NCBI GenBank assembly: GCA_009787835.1
Contig: WQSN01000009.1
Location: 1-56,986 of the forward strand
Direction: 5' to 3'
DNA: 56,986 nucleotides
Origin: Treponema sp.
Lineage (GTDB): Bacteria > Spirochaetota > Spirochaetia > Treponematales > Breznakiellaceae
In this document: piece after piece, positions 26,829 through 35,458 of the stretch
Position numbering within the stretch: position 1 is the first letter of the stretch
Layout of the letters: the number at the start of each line of letters is the position of its first letter
Translations under genes and position numbers: made by a program
The notes under the pieces: model-generated
Told to the model about the DNA's origin: nothing
The model's input: the letters and a program-made list of their open reading frames with translations, nothing else
Database searches by the model: none

Positions 26829-27650
26829 TCAGTTATACAAACGCAGCTCGGCGCGGAAGGCAGTTTGGCTGTTTTCCATTTTACGGCCTTCAATCGCGAA
26901 CGCGTTCCCGCTTTTATCATCTTCAATTTGAACAGACAAAAGCTTAATAGATTCGCCGCTCAGTATTTCGCTTGTATAATTTATATCAAAGCGCATTTTA
27001 CTGGCATTTTCCAAAAGCTGCGGCTCGATTATATCTTCTATCCACTGAATGTAGCGGACATTATTTACATGTCCATTATAATCAACATCTGTGTAGAGCG
27101 CTTTCCTTTCCATCATGAAAACCGGAACTAAAGGCGCGTCAGTTTTACCGCCCTGAAAATTTACGTTTTCCGAAAGCGCAGCAGGCCCCCAGTCAAGAGC
27201 GTTCAATCCCTCATTCTGCGGCAGATAATCCATTACTGCCTGGGGACGCAAAGGGCGTCTTTTATCCAGATCAATAATTAGCCAGCCGCTGCGGGCGGAC
27301 ACTACCGGAATGTCGTCTTTGTCGCGGATGTCGTAATCGCGGATGGCAAAAAGTTTTTCACCTCCGCGCGGCCATGTCCGCACAGTTATGGTTTCCCCGT
27401 AATTTGGACGCCTGTCTGCCATCACGGATATCCGCGATAATACCCACACCTGCCCCGTTCGTAACATATCCTCCCGCCCAACAGACAAATTTTCAGCATG
27501 ACTTATCGCAGCTTCCTGAAAAAACTGGAACATCGCGTCCAAAGTCAATCTGTCCGATTTATCAATTACACCAAACCGTACAGGATAAGTTTCCTGCCAA
27601 ACATCAACCTTCCCGGATCCTTTTGGATTTGCAGCGTCACAATTCATCAT
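26829..27650 (-). CDS. Acyl-ACP thioesterase
   Basis: A 273-residue double-hotdog protein like the plant FatA/FatB and bacterial acyl-ACP thioesterases: TYPVRFGVIDKSDRLTLDAMFQFFQEAAISHAENLSVG, WVLSRISVMADRRPNYGETITVRTWPRG, the second hotdog with RKALYTDVDYNGHVNNVRYIQWIEDI (catalytic Asn/His region) and the C-terminal INYTSEILSGESI. It releases fatty acids from acyl carrier protein. The start was chosen at ATG 27650, with GGAGA 6 bases upstream and inside the last codons of pssA; ATG 27656 and 27647 are close alternatives. It is the last gene of the psd-pssA operon. Confidence 0.88.
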   Translation of the reverse strand: MMNCDAANPKGSGKVDVWQETYPVRFGVIDKSDRLTLDAMFQFFQEAAISHAENLSVGREDMLRTGQVWVLSRISVMADRRPNYGETITVRTWPRGGEKLFAIRDYDIRDKDDIPVVSARSGWLIIDLDKRRPLRPQAVMDYLPQNEGLNALDWGPAALSENVNFQGGKTDAPLVPVFMMERKALYTDVDYNGHVNNVRYIQWIEDIIEPQLLENASKMRFDINYTSEILSGESIKLLSVQIEDDKSGNAFAIEGRKMENSQTAFRAELRLYN

Positions 27651-28533
27651 TAACATTCTCCGCCTTTTCGATTTTTTCAGCTTTTGCGTTACCCCTAATT
27701 TTAATAAGGATTCGCGGGACATAAAACAACAGTCCCGATGCGGCATAAACCGAAAATATAATGAAAATTATATTCTGAGGAAAGATCACTATTAATATTA
27801 TCAATACGATTACCAATGCGAAAAATTGAATTGTCCTGACCCTGGTAAGTTTCAGTTTTTTGAATGACATGTACGGGATATTGGAAACCATAAGAAATGA
27901 CAGGACAACAATTACTATGGGCATGATATTAAAAAAAGCGGGCATAAGTTCCATCAAGGCCGGAATGGTATTAAAATTCAGGGAAAATTCCGCTGGCGCC
28001 AAAAGCTGATAACTTAATACAAAAGAGATGATAACTCCGGCGGATGCAGGCGTGGGAAGGCCGACAAAGTGTTTCTGCGGTTCTCCTGAATGCGCCAGAG
28101 CGTTGAAACGCGCAAGACGCAAGGCGCTGCAAAGCACAAACAGGATCGCGATAGCAAAACCGATTTTCCCCATACTGTTCAGCACCAGCATATACATCAT
28201 CACGGCCGGAGCTGTTCCGAATGATACCAGATCGCTTAATGAATCCAACTGAAGGCCAAACTCGCTTGTAGTTTTTGTCATTCTTGCAATTCTGCCGTCC
28301 ATAATATCACAGGCCAGAGCGCCAATTAAAAACCATGCGGCAGTAATAAAATTACCTTCGATTGAAGAAAAAATGGAAAGCATTCCAAAACACATATTTC
28401 CGCAGGTAAACAGCGAAGGAAGAATATAGATGCCTTTCCTAAATCCTTCATTTTTAATTATTACTTTTTTAAACCGTACTCTTTTAAACAGTGTTCTTTT
28501 TGAGGGCGTTCTTTTTAACCTGATCTTTCTCAT
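27637..28533 (-). CDS. pssA: CDP-diacylglycerol-serine O-phosphatidyltransferase
   Basis: A 298-residue membrane enzyme with the CDP-alcohol phosphatidyltransferase signature DIMDGRIARMTKTTSEFGLQLDSLSD (D-G-x2-A-R...G...D...D) and several hydrophobic helices. It makes phosphatidylserine from CDP-diacylglycerol and serine. The first 27 residues are strikingly basic, with repeated KR pairs (LKRTPSKRTLFKRVRFKK), before the usual start of the family (GIYILPSLFTCGNMCFG). It lies 13 bases after psd and overlaps the thioesterase gene. Confidence 0.92.
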   Translation of the reverse strand: MRKIRLKRTPSKRTLFKRVRFKKVIIKNEGFRKGIYILPSLFTCGNMCFGMLSIFSSIEGNFITAAWFLIGALACDIMDGRIARMTKTTSEFGLQLDSLSDLVSFGTAPAVMMYMLVLNSMGKIGFAIAILFVLCSALRLARFNALAHSGEPQKHFVGLPTPASAGVIISFVLSYQLLAPAEFSLNFNTIPALMELMPAFFNIMPIVIVVLSFLMVSNIPYMSFKKLKLTRVRTIQFFALVIVLIILIVIFPQNIIFIIFSVYAASGLLFYVPRILIKIRGNAKAEKIEKAENVNDEL

Positions 28534-28546
28534 TTAAACGTCAACC

Positions 28547-29182
28547 TCAATTTTCAGCCATTACAGTAATACCGGCCCTGGTTTTATCGCCTGGTTTCAC
28601 ATTTACGGCTGCTGTTACAGGCAGGTGCAGATCTACCTGGGAACTGAATTTAATCATCCCAATTTTATCCCCTGCTTTCAGAATATCGCCGGGTTTTACC
28701 CAGGATACGCATCGTCTTGCCAATAGTCCTGCAATCTGCCGCACAATATAGACATTTTCTTCGTTTTTTATTGTGATTATATTTTGTTCGTTTTCCGCCT
28801 GTGCGCGCGGATTCCAGGCTGCGAAAAATTTGCCGTCTTTATGAGTTACATTCGTAACAATTCCGTCTACCGGGGAGCGCTGCAGATGAACGCTGAATAT
28901 TGAAAGAAACACCCGGACAATTTTTTCATCTCCATTTTCCGCTATTTCCATTACAGTTCCGTTGCATGGAGATAAAATAATCCTTTCTCCCCGTGTTATT
29001 TCAATTTTTGGATCTCTGAAAAAAAATATACAAAAAAGGGCGAAAATAATTAGTATCATTCCCGGGACAACACAAATAATATTTACTGGAAACATATTAA
29101 AAAAAATTGAAGCAATCAAAAGCGCAAAACCTGCCGTGAGAAACGGGAAAATAAACGGATAACCTTCTTTTAAAACGGACAT
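28547..29182 (-). CDS. psd: Phosphatidylserine decarboxylase (short type)
   Basis: A 211-residue proenzyme of the short form found in many bacteria and archaea. Two N-terminal membrane segments lead to RDP and then RIILSPCNGTVMEI, VRVFLSIFSVHLQRSPVDGIV, GLLARRCVSWVKPGDILKAGDKIGMIKF and VDLHLP. It converts phosphatidylserine to phosphatidylethanolamine. Family enzymes cleave themselves at Gly-Ser to form a pyruvoyl group; here the site reads Phe-Ser180-Ser181-Gln (bases 28645-28640), with Gly replaced by Ser. The rest of the protein is well preserved, so either Ser-Ser is accepted or the enzyme is impaired. First gene of the lipid operon. Confidence 0.88.
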   Translation of the reverse strand: MSVLKEGYPFIFPFLTAGFALLIASIFFNMFPVNIICVVPGMILIIFALFCIFFFRDPKIEITRGERIILSPCNGTVMEIAENGDEKIVRVFLSIFSVHLQRSPVDGIVTNVTHKDGKFFAAWNPRAQAENEQNIITIKNEENVYIVRQIAGLLARRCVSWVKPGDILKAGDKIGMIKFSSQVDLHLPVTAAVNVKPGDKTRAGITVMAEN

Positions 29183-29298
29183 AATATTCTTCTATATTGA
29201 ATGTTATAATAAAGTTTGTTTTTTTTCAATGTAAATATACAGAATAAAAAAAAATTTATTATGGAGGAAACTATTATCTTATGAGATTGAACACAGAT

Positions 29299-29331
29299 GC
29301 CTTTATACAGTCATGTAGACTGCATAAAGGC
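29299..29331 (-). terminator. Possible terminator hairpin of the secreted-protein gene
   Basis: Arms of 13 bases, GCCTTTATACAGT and ACTGCATAAAGGC, pair with a single mismatch across a 7-base loop, just after the stop of the gene at 29342. The T-run usual for intrinsic terminators is missing on the minus strand. Confidence 0.35.
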
Positions 29332-29341
29332 TGTCAGTTTA

Positions 29342-29986
29342 TTATTGAGCGGTAAATGATGCTTTCATGCCATTGGTACGAAGAACTACCCATTCGCCTC
29401 TAAGGGGCAGATAGGATCTGTCCAGATAGAAATAATAGTAAATTGTAGAATCAACCGGATCATATATGCGGGTTTCCCCGGTATTTGAATTGATGACGAT
29501 TTTTATCGGCCATGCCTGTAAAAGATCATTATCTGTCACATAATAGAAAAATTCATTCAGATCGATACTTTCCACCAACCGCATATCGGTGTTTGAAAGG
29601 CTGCGGTATACTTGCGCACTGAATCCCTTGGGAATATCTGATGTTAACGGTTTCTCATCATAGTTGAGCCATAAAAGGACTGATCTTCCGGCACCCCAAG
29701 CTTCTCTGGAGAAAGCGTTGTCTACAAAAACGTGTATTCCAAATCCGGCATGCCCATCTTCCGCGCCGCCTTCATATTTGGCGTCAAATTCATAGGTCAT
29801 AATATCGCTTGCCTGAGGAACACGAACATTTAACCTAGCAAGCCGAGCTCTTTCGTCAGTTTGTTGTAAACGTCCCCCAATCATTGACCAACGTCCTGAT
29901 ACAGCTTGATAATTTGGTAGATTTGCCTGGGCATACGCAAACACCGCACCTGTAATCAGCACAAGCGCTAATACCATCTTCTTCAT
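29342..29986 (-). CDS. Secreted protein of unknown function
   Basis: A 214-residue protein with a clear signal peptide (MKKMVLALVLITGAVFAYAQ) and AAAGGGG 8 bases before the ATG. The mature protein is beta-rich (GRWSMIGGRLQQTD, MTYEFDAKYEGGAEDGHAGFGIHVFVD, RSVLLWLNYDEKP, PIKIVINSNTGETRIYDP, YYYFYLDRSYLPLRGEWVVLRTNGMKASF). This layout resembles LamG/concanavalin-like jelly-roll domains of secreted proteins, but no family was confirmed. It has its own promoter. Probably periplasmic. Confidence 0.65.
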   Translation of the reverse strand: MKKMVLALVLITGAVFAYAQANLPNYQAVSGRWSMIGGRLQQTDERARLARLNVRVPQASDIMTYEFDAKYEGGAEDGHAGFGIHVFVDNAFSREAWGAGRSVLLWLNYDEKPLTSDIPKGFSAQVYRSLSNTDMRLVESIDLNEFFYYVTDNDLLQAWPIKIVINSNTGETRIYDPVDSTIYYYFYLDRSYLPLRGEWVVLRTNGMKASFTAQ

Positions 29987-30050
29987 AAAGTACCCCTTTC
30001 AACCTTTTAAAACAAGGTTATTTTTATTTTTGGGAAAATTCCCTTAATAT

Positions 30051-30080
30051 AATATACCGGAATATTTTATATTTTGTCAA
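30051..30080 (-). promoter_or_regulatory. Predicted promoter of the secreted-protein gene
   Basis: On the minus strand TTGACA (30080-30075), an 18-base spacer and TATATT (30056-30051). An AACCTT/AAGGTT hairpin (30001-30019) follows in the leader before the ribosome site. Confidence 0.65.
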
Positions 30081-30110
30081 TACTAATTTGAAAAACGACA
30101 ATAATAAATT

Positions 30111-30803
30111 TTATTTATTTTCGTCAATTAACCTGCCATTTTCCCTGAAACTCCACCAGGCGGTTTCTGAAAAAATAATATGATCCACAAAATGAAGCCC
30201 CAGAATATTAGCCGATGATTGAAGCCGGACCGTAATTTCATCATCTTCCGCGGAACTGTCAAGCTGCCCGGAAGGATGGTTATGGGCGACGCAAAAGGCA
30301 GCCGCCCTGTCCTGTATTATATCAGCAAAAACCTCCCTTGGGTGGACAATTGTTTTGTTTACAAGACCGATTGTTACAACCCTTACAGCCAGCACCTCAT
30401 GGGCGCCGTTCAATGAAAGGCTGATAAAACGCTCCTGTTTACGGTCTGCGTAGTGCCGGACAAGGGCATAAATATCACATGGTTGTTTGATGCGGACAGA
30501 AAATGAGCCATAACGCCTTCTGCCGAATTCCAGCATTGCAGCGACAGTGCAGGCTTTTGATTGCCCAATACCCGGTAAACGTGAAAATTCCCTGATAGAA
30601 GGAATATCCTTGTTTCTGTCCAATAGTCTGAGCAAATCCACAGCCAGCTCTTTCACATTTTTGCCCTGTATTCCAGTATTTAACAGGACTGCCAGGAGTT
30701 CTCCGTCCGAAAGAGAAGCCGGTCCGTTATTTTTCAGTTTTTCCCGGGGCTGTTCGTCAGTCGGAGTACCGGCAAAAGTCTGATTATATTTGAATTTTTT
30801 CAT
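30111..30803 (-). CDS. radC: RadC family JAB/MPN-domain protein
   Basis: A 230-residue protein with the N-terminal helix-hairpin-helix part (REKLKNNGPASLSDGELLAVLLNTG, FSRLPGIGQSKACTVAAMLEFGRRR) and the JAMM metal motif FCVAHNHPSGQLDSSAEDDEIT near the C-terminus. The metal ligands (His-x-His...Asp) and an upstream Glu candidate (in HPREVFAD) are present. Despite the old name, the family's role in DNA repair is disputed. It stands alone between two secreted-protein genes. Confidence 0.93.
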   Translation of the reverse strand: MKKFKYNQTFAGTPTDEQPREKLKNNGPASLSDGELLAVLLNTGIQGKNVKELAVDLLRLLDRNKDIPSIREFSRLPGIGQSKACTVAAMLEFGRRRYGSFSVRIKQPCDIYALVRHYADRKQERFISLSLNGAHEVLAVRVVTIGLVNKTIVHPREVFADIIQDRAAAFCVAHNHPSGQLDSSAEDDEITVRLQSSANILGLHFVDHIIFSETAWWSFRENGRLIDENK

Positions 30804-30861
30804 AACCTATATATGGCGCGTTTATGTACAGCGCTTTACTTAAACAGCCGAAAATTTTAAT

Positions 30862-31584
30862 ATGATGAATAAATTCGCTCCATTAATAAATTGCTTTCTT
30901 TTAGTTTTGCTAATTTCCTGCGCCGGACTGCAGCCGCAAACAATTACACCTCCGCAGCAGATAATACCGCCAGAGCAAATAACACCGCAGGAACAAATTA
31001 CAATACCAGAGCAGGCTGCGTTATCTCAGCCTGATTCAACCACCATTCCGCCTGAGCGGGTTACCCCGGTTCCTCCTGACAAACATGAGCCTCCTTTAAA
31101 CATTATGGGAGAGGGAAAAACAAGCGCGGAAAAATTAACGCGTTTTTTTGAAAATAACAGTCCATGGACAGATATGGTTTTTGTGCAGATGCTGATGTGC
31201 ATATATATAGAAGAATCCGCTATAGAAGGAGTAAACCACGATATAGCCTTTGTGCAGATGTGCCTGGAAACCGGCTTTTTAAACTACGGCGGACTTGTTC
31301 AGCCTGAATGGAACAATTTCTGCGGGCTTGGCGCGATTGGGCCGGAACAGCCGGGCCTTGTTTTTCCCGATCCGCGCACCGGCGTCCGCGCCCATATACA
31401 GCACCTTAAAGCCTACGGCTGCGAAGAACCCCTTAACCAGGAACTGGTAGATCCGCGTTTCAGATATGTACGCAGAGGATCAAGCCCAACAATAGAAGGC
31501 CTTGCCGGCACCTGGGCCGCCGATCGGGCATACGCGGTGAAACTAAATAATATTCTAAAGCGGCTGTATGATTTCTCCTTCTAA
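30862..31584 (+). CDS. Glucosaminidase-domain lipoprotein
   Basis: A 240-residue lipoprotein (signal segment ending LLISCAG). After the anchor comes a Pro/Gln/Glu-rich spacer with an imperfect six-residue repeat (IIPPEQ, ITPQEQ, ITIPEQ). The C-terminal part carries the FlgJ/LytD-like N-acetylglucosaminidase pattern: ESAIEGVNHDIAFVQMCLETGFLNYGG (catalytic Glu in CLETGF), WNNFCGLGA, FPDPRTGVRAHIQHLKAYG and LAGTWAADRAYAVKLNNIL. It probably cleaves peptidoglycan glycan chains in the periplasm, for cell-wall growth or remodelling. Confidence 0.82.
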   Translation: MMNKFAPLINCFLLVLLISCAGLQPQTITPPQQIIPPEQITPQEQITIPEQAALSQPDSTTIPPERVTPVPPDKHEPPLNIMGEGKTSAEKLTRFFENNSPWTDMVFVQMLMCIYIEESAIEGVNHDIAFVQMCLETGFLNYGGLVQPEWNNFCGLGAIGPEQPGLVFPDPRTGVRAHIQHLKAYGCEEPLNQELVDPRFRYVRRGSSPTIEGLAGTWAADRAYAVKLNNILKRLYDFSF

Positions 31585-31628
31585 TCCATATCCTTAAATA
31601 TTTTTAAATTTATGCTACAATTCCCCGC

Positions 31629-34079
31629 ATGAAATATGGATATTTTGATCAAGCCAATCATGAATATGTTATAGACAAAATTGATGTACCAGTATCCTGG
31701 ACCAATTACATCGGCGTTAAAGATATGTGCGGAGTGTTTAATCACACAGCCGGCGGATATCTTTTTTATAAAAGCCCTGAGTTTCACAGGATTACGCGTT
31801 TCAGGCCTAACGGAGTTCCCATGGACAGACCGGGACACTATGTGTATGTCAGAGATGATGAAACAAATGATTACTGGACATTATCATGGCAGCCTGTCGG
31901 GAAAAGTCTGGATTGTGCAAAGTACATTTGCAGGCATGGACTGTCATATATAAAATACCAGTGTGAATATTCAGGCATTTGGGGAGAGCAGAAACTTTTT
32001 ATCCCGCTGGATTCACCTGTGGAAATTTGGGATGTAAAGTTACGCAACGATTCGGGACGAAAACGTAAATTAAACGTTTTCAGTTATGTTGAATTTTCAT
32101 TTCACCATATCCAGAGTGACAACCAGAATTTTCAGATGAGCCTGTACTGCGCCGGTTCTTCATACAAGGATGGAATAATAGAAGCTGATCTTTACTATGA
32201 AGAAAACGGTTACCAGTACTTTACAGCCAGCGGCGATCCCGCAGGCGATGATGATCCCGCCGGTTTCGATTGCCTCAGGGATGAGTTTATCGGCGCGTAT
32301 CGCAGTGAAACAAACCCAATCGCGGTAGAGCGCGGATATTGTTCAGGCTCATCAGAACTTGGCGGAAACCACTGCGGCGTACTGCGGCGGGTAATTGAAC
32401 TTGAACCGGGAGAGGAAACTCGTATCGTTTTTTTGTTGGGCGAAGGTAACCGAGAAGCCGGAAAAAAAACGCGCGCCAGGTACTGCACGGATGGTTTCTA
32501 TGAAACGGATAAGGCGTTTAAAGCCCTGGGCGATTTCTGGAAAGAGAAACTTGATAAGCTTCAAATCTCCACCCCCAATGACGGAATGAATACCATGATA
32601 AATACATGGACGCTTTACCAGGCGGAAATTAATGTAATGTTCTCGCGCTTTGCTTCATTTATTGAAGTCGGAGGCCGCACCGGTTTGGGGTATCGTGATA
32701 CTTCCCAGGATTCAATGATGGTTCCCCATTCAAATCCGGACAAGAGCCGCGCCAGACTTGTTGAACTTTTAAAAGGTCTAACTTCCGATGGATACGGGCT
32801 TCATCTTTTCAGACCTGAATGGTTTGAAAAGAAACAGGATGCATCTTTTAAATCACCCACGGTAACTCCCATCCCGCCCAAATCGCAGATTATTCACGGG
32901 CTTGATGATGTATGCGCCGATGACGCGCTGTGGTTAATTCCGTCCATTACGGAATATATACGCGAGACAGGGGATTTCAGCTTTGCCGATGAGGTATATC
33001 CCTACGCGGACACATTCGATCCTGAAACAGGCGATGGAATGAGCGAAACTGTCTTTGATCATTTAAAGCGAATTTTGGATTTTTCCGCGCGTGAGATTGG
33101 ACCGCATGGTATTTGCAAAGGTTTACGCGCGGACTGGAACGACTGCCTGAACCTGGGAGGCGGCGAAAGCGCGATGGTGTCATTCCTTCACCACTGGGCA
33201 CTGACCCATTTTTGCGCGCTGGGCCGGCGTTTGGGAAAAGATGTGGCCAAGTATGAAGAAATGACAGCCAAAGTAAGAGAAAGCTGCGAACGCGAATTGT
33301 GGAACGGTTCATGGTACACAAGGGGATTCACCTCATCAGGCAGAGCGATTGGTACTCCTGACAATAAAGAAGGCAAGGTTCACATGGAGTCCAACACATG
33401 GGCGGTTCTGTCCGGCGCTGCTTCAGCGGAACACGGCAAGGCGGCTATGGATGCCGTAGACAAGTTTTTGTACACTCCCTACGGTCTGAAGCTCTGCCAT
33501 CCCGCGTTTTCTGAACAGGATGATGAAGTTGGTTTTGTCACAAGGGTTTACAAGGGATTAAAAGAAAACGCGGCAATTTTCAGTCATCCAAATCCGTGGG
33601 CATGGGCGGCTGAAGCCATTCTGGGCCGCGGAGACCGCGCAATGAAATTCTACGACGCGCTTTGCCCATACAACCAGAACGATAAAATTGAGGTGCGCAG
33701 GGCTGAACCTTACATGTATTGCCAGTTTATAGCAGGCCCTGATCACAGCGCATTTGGGCGCGCGCATCATCCGTTTATGACAGGCTCCGCAGGATGGAGC
33801 TATTTTGCCGCGACGCGTTTTATGCTCGGTATACGTCCTGATTTTGACAGCCTGATAGCGGACCCGTGTATTCCCCCTTCATGGTCTTCATTCAGCGTCA
33901 GACGCGTATGGAGAGACGCTGTTTACAACATCACAGTTGAAAATCCCAATGGCGTCAGCAAGGGAGTCAAAGAATGTAAAGTTAACGGAAAATCTGTTGA
34001 ATGCAAAAACGCGGCCGCGGAGATTCCCGTTCAAAGCGCAGGCAGCGAAAATCATGTTTTAATAATAATGGGCGTCTGA
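31629..34079 (+). CDS. chbP: GH94 phosphorylase, N,N'-diacetylchitobiose phosphorylase type
   Basis: An 816-residue cytoplasmic enzyme of family GH94. It begins MKYGYFDQANHEYVID and has the family features GGYLFYKSPEFHRITRFRPN, the catalytic region ICKGLRADWNDCLNLGGGES (general acid Asp in ADWND), IEVGGRTGLGYRDTSQD and SHPNPWAWAAEAILGRGDRAMKFYDAL, ending in the C-terminal beta-sandwich. Its sequence resembles chitobiose phosphorylases more than cellobiose phosphorylases from memory of the family, for example in the GRTGLGYRDTxQD and NPYNQND-like stretches. Such enzymes split the disaccharide with phosphate to give a sugar 1-phosphate. Cellobiose or cellobionate as substrate remains possible. 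It is followed after 2 bases by a TIM-barrel protein. Confidence 0.8.
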   Translation: MKYGYFDQANHEYVIDKIDVPVSWTNYIGVKDMCGVFNHTAGGYLFYKSPEFHRITRFRPNGVPMDRPGHYVYVRDDETNDYWTLSWQPVGKSLDCAKYICRHGLSYIKYQCEYSGIWGEQKLFIPLDSPVEIWDVKLRNDSGRKRKLNVFSYVEFSFHHIQSDNQNFQMSLYCAGSSYKDGIIEADLYYEENGYQYFTASGDPAGDDDPAGFDCLRDEFIGAYRSETNPIAVERGYCSGSSELGGNHCGVLRRVIELEPGEETRIVFLLGEGNREAGKKTRARYCTDGFYETDKAFKALGDFWKEKLDKLQISTPNDGMNTMINTWTLYQAEINVMFSRFASFIEVGGRTGLGYRDTSQDSMMVPHSNPDKSRARLVELLKGLTSDGYGLHLFRPEWFEKKQDASFKSPTVTPIPPKSQIIHGLDDVCADDALWLIPSITEYIRETGDFSFADEVYPYADTFDPETGDGMSETVFDHLKRILDFSAREIGPHGICKGLRADWNDCLNLGGGESAMVSFLHHWALTHFCALGRRLGKDVAKYEEMTAKVRESCERELWNGSWYTRGFTSSGRAIGTPDNKEGKVHMESNTWAVLSGAASAEHGKAAMDAVDKFLYTPYGLKLCHPAFSEQDDEVGFVTRVYKGLKENAAIFSHPNPWAWAAEAILGRGDRAMKFYDALCPYNQNDKIEVRRAEPYMYCQFIAGPDHSAFGRAHHPFMTGSAGWSYFAATRFMLGIRPDFDSLIADPCIPPSWSSFSVRRVWRDAVYNITVENPNGVSKGVKECKVNGKSVECKNAAAEIPVQSAGSENHVLIIMGV

Positions 34080-34081
34080 AC

Positions 34082-35281
34082 ATGACAGAAGTTACGATTC
34101 AGATTTTTTCGGGTAACTTCCTGGATAAAGCGGTACAGTACGAGGCGGTGGAAAAAAGACTGATCTTTCTGCTGTCCCGGATACCGGTAAGTAAAGTAAT
34201 AATGGGCTGGGCGGCTGACAGGGAACTGTATCAGAAAACCGCAGAATTCCTTGCAAAACGCAATATAGATTTTTATCTGTGGTTTCCGGTTTTTTCAGAA
34301 ACCGGCGCTCTGGAAGATCTGTCTCCATTGGTTGATATAAGGGAAAAGCGGCTGGAAAGCCGAAGCAACGAAGAATTTTCATTTTGCTGTCCCAATCAGA
34401 AAAATGTTAAAAAAATTTTAAGCGTATTTGAGCGCGAATTTTCTTCGGTTTATTTTGACGGAATATTTCTGGACAGAATACGTTATCCGTCATTCGCGAA
34501 CAGATACGGTCATGCGGGCGTGTTATCATGTTTCTGCCGGGAATGCCGCGATTTTTATAAAAGAAAAAATTTTAACATAGAAAATATTAAAGCGGCTCTT
34601 TCCGTTCCTGAATCTGATATTTTCGCCGTTACAGGATACCTGGGTAACGGAAAATATACTTATTCAAATACTGCTCTGCAGGTCTTACTGCGCCTGAAGG
34701 CCGAAATTATCCATAAAAGCATGGAACAGATATGCTCATTTTTCAGGGAAAGAAACTACGGCATAGGTTTTGACGTTTTCGCTCCTTATTTGGCACCCTT
34801 TACGGGTCAGGATCTTTTATCTCTTTCCGGCCTGTGCGATTTTATTAAACCGATGATGTACCGCGCTACCAACGCGCCCGCGGGGCTTCCTTTTGAAACT
34901 GACGCTTTGCTGCGCCAGACAGGAATAATGGCATCGCCGTCCATGATGGAGCAAAAACAGAATTTCAATAAAATGATGCATATCAATCAAATTGAAACCA
35001 AAAGTGAAACTTCAAAACCTGAAAAAAATTCTTTTAACCTTTCCTTCGCCGCAAGAGAACTGAAATGCTTTTGCGCTGTATCAGCTTGTCCTGTATACGC
35101 CGGGATAGAGATTAACAGGGTAAAAAAATTCGCGGAAACTGATCCGGCTTATATTGAAGAAACCATTAACGCGTACGCAAAAACCGGCATTCGCGGTTTA
35201 GCGCTCTCCTGGAATTTGCTTGAAATGCCGAAAGACAATATTGAAAAAACCGCAGAAATGATAGCGAATCTAAATTTATAA
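34082..35281 (+). CDS. Putative glycoside-hydrolase-like TIM-barrel protein
   Basis: A 399-residue cytoplasmic protein without a signal peptide. The start was chosen at ATG 34082, 2 bases after chbP; longer starts would overlap it. The strand/helix order and the stretch VYFDGIFLDRIRYPSFANRYG followed by CFCRECRDF resemble the 'DG(I/V)xLDYIRYP ... CFCxxC' region of glycosidase-like TIM-barrel families. Later, GIGFDVFAPYLAPFTGQDL and DFIKPMMYRATNAP continue the barrel. A catalytic acid was not identified with confidence. Its placement behind the GH94 gene suggests a role in breaking down the same oligosaccharide. Confidence 0.65.
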   Translation: MTEVTIQIFSGNFLDKAVQYEAVEKRLIFLLSRIPVSKVIMGWAADRELYQKTAEFLAKRNIDFYLWFPVFSETGALEDLSPLVDIREKRLESRSNEEFSFCCPNQKNVKKILSVFEREFSSVYFDGIFLDRIRYPSFANRYGHAGVLSCFCRECRDFYKRKNFNIENIKAALSVPESDIFAVTGYLGNGKYTYSNTALQVLLRLKAEIIHKSMEQICSFFRERNYGIGFDVFAPYLAPFTGQDLLSLSGLCDFIKPMMYRATNAPAGLPFETDALLRQTGIMASPSMMEQKQNFNKMMHINQIETKSETSKPEKNSFNLSFAARELKCFCAVSACPVYAGIEINRVKKFAETDPAYIEETINAYAKTGIRGLALSWNLLEMPKDNIEKTAEMIANLNL

Positions 35282-35298
35282 AAATTATATAAAAGCCA

Positions 35299-35327
35299 TT
35301 GACAAAAAAATTAAAAAAATATAGACT
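35299..35327 (+). promoter_or_regulatory. Predicted promoter of the ABC exporter operon
   Basis: TTGACA (35299-35304) with a 17-base spacer to TAGACT (35322-35327), or 15 bases to TATAGA (35320-35325). Transcription would begin about 35334, giving a leader of roughly 440 bases before the first exporter gene. Confidence 0.55.
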
Positions 35328-35368
35328 AAAAAAACCATCATAATAAAATTTTTTAAGGAGGATGCACA

Positions 35369-35398
35369 ATGCAAATAAGGAAAGCTCATTTAAGCTGA
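35369..35398 (+). CDS. Leader ORF 1 of the ABC exporter (9 codons)
   Basis: A nine-residue ORF, MQIRKAHLS, preceded at 7-base spacing by AAGGAGG (35355-35361), the strongest ribosome site in this part of the window. It sits about 35 bases after the predicted transcription start. A strong ribosome site on so short an ORF suggests that its translation, rather than its product, is what matters. Family assignment is not possible. Confidence 0.5.
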   Translation: MQIRKAHLS

Positions 35399-35458
35399 AA
35401 CCGCGTCCGGTCAGGCGCCGTATTGAATCTCAGAAAAGCCAAAAAGGCGGGGATTTAT

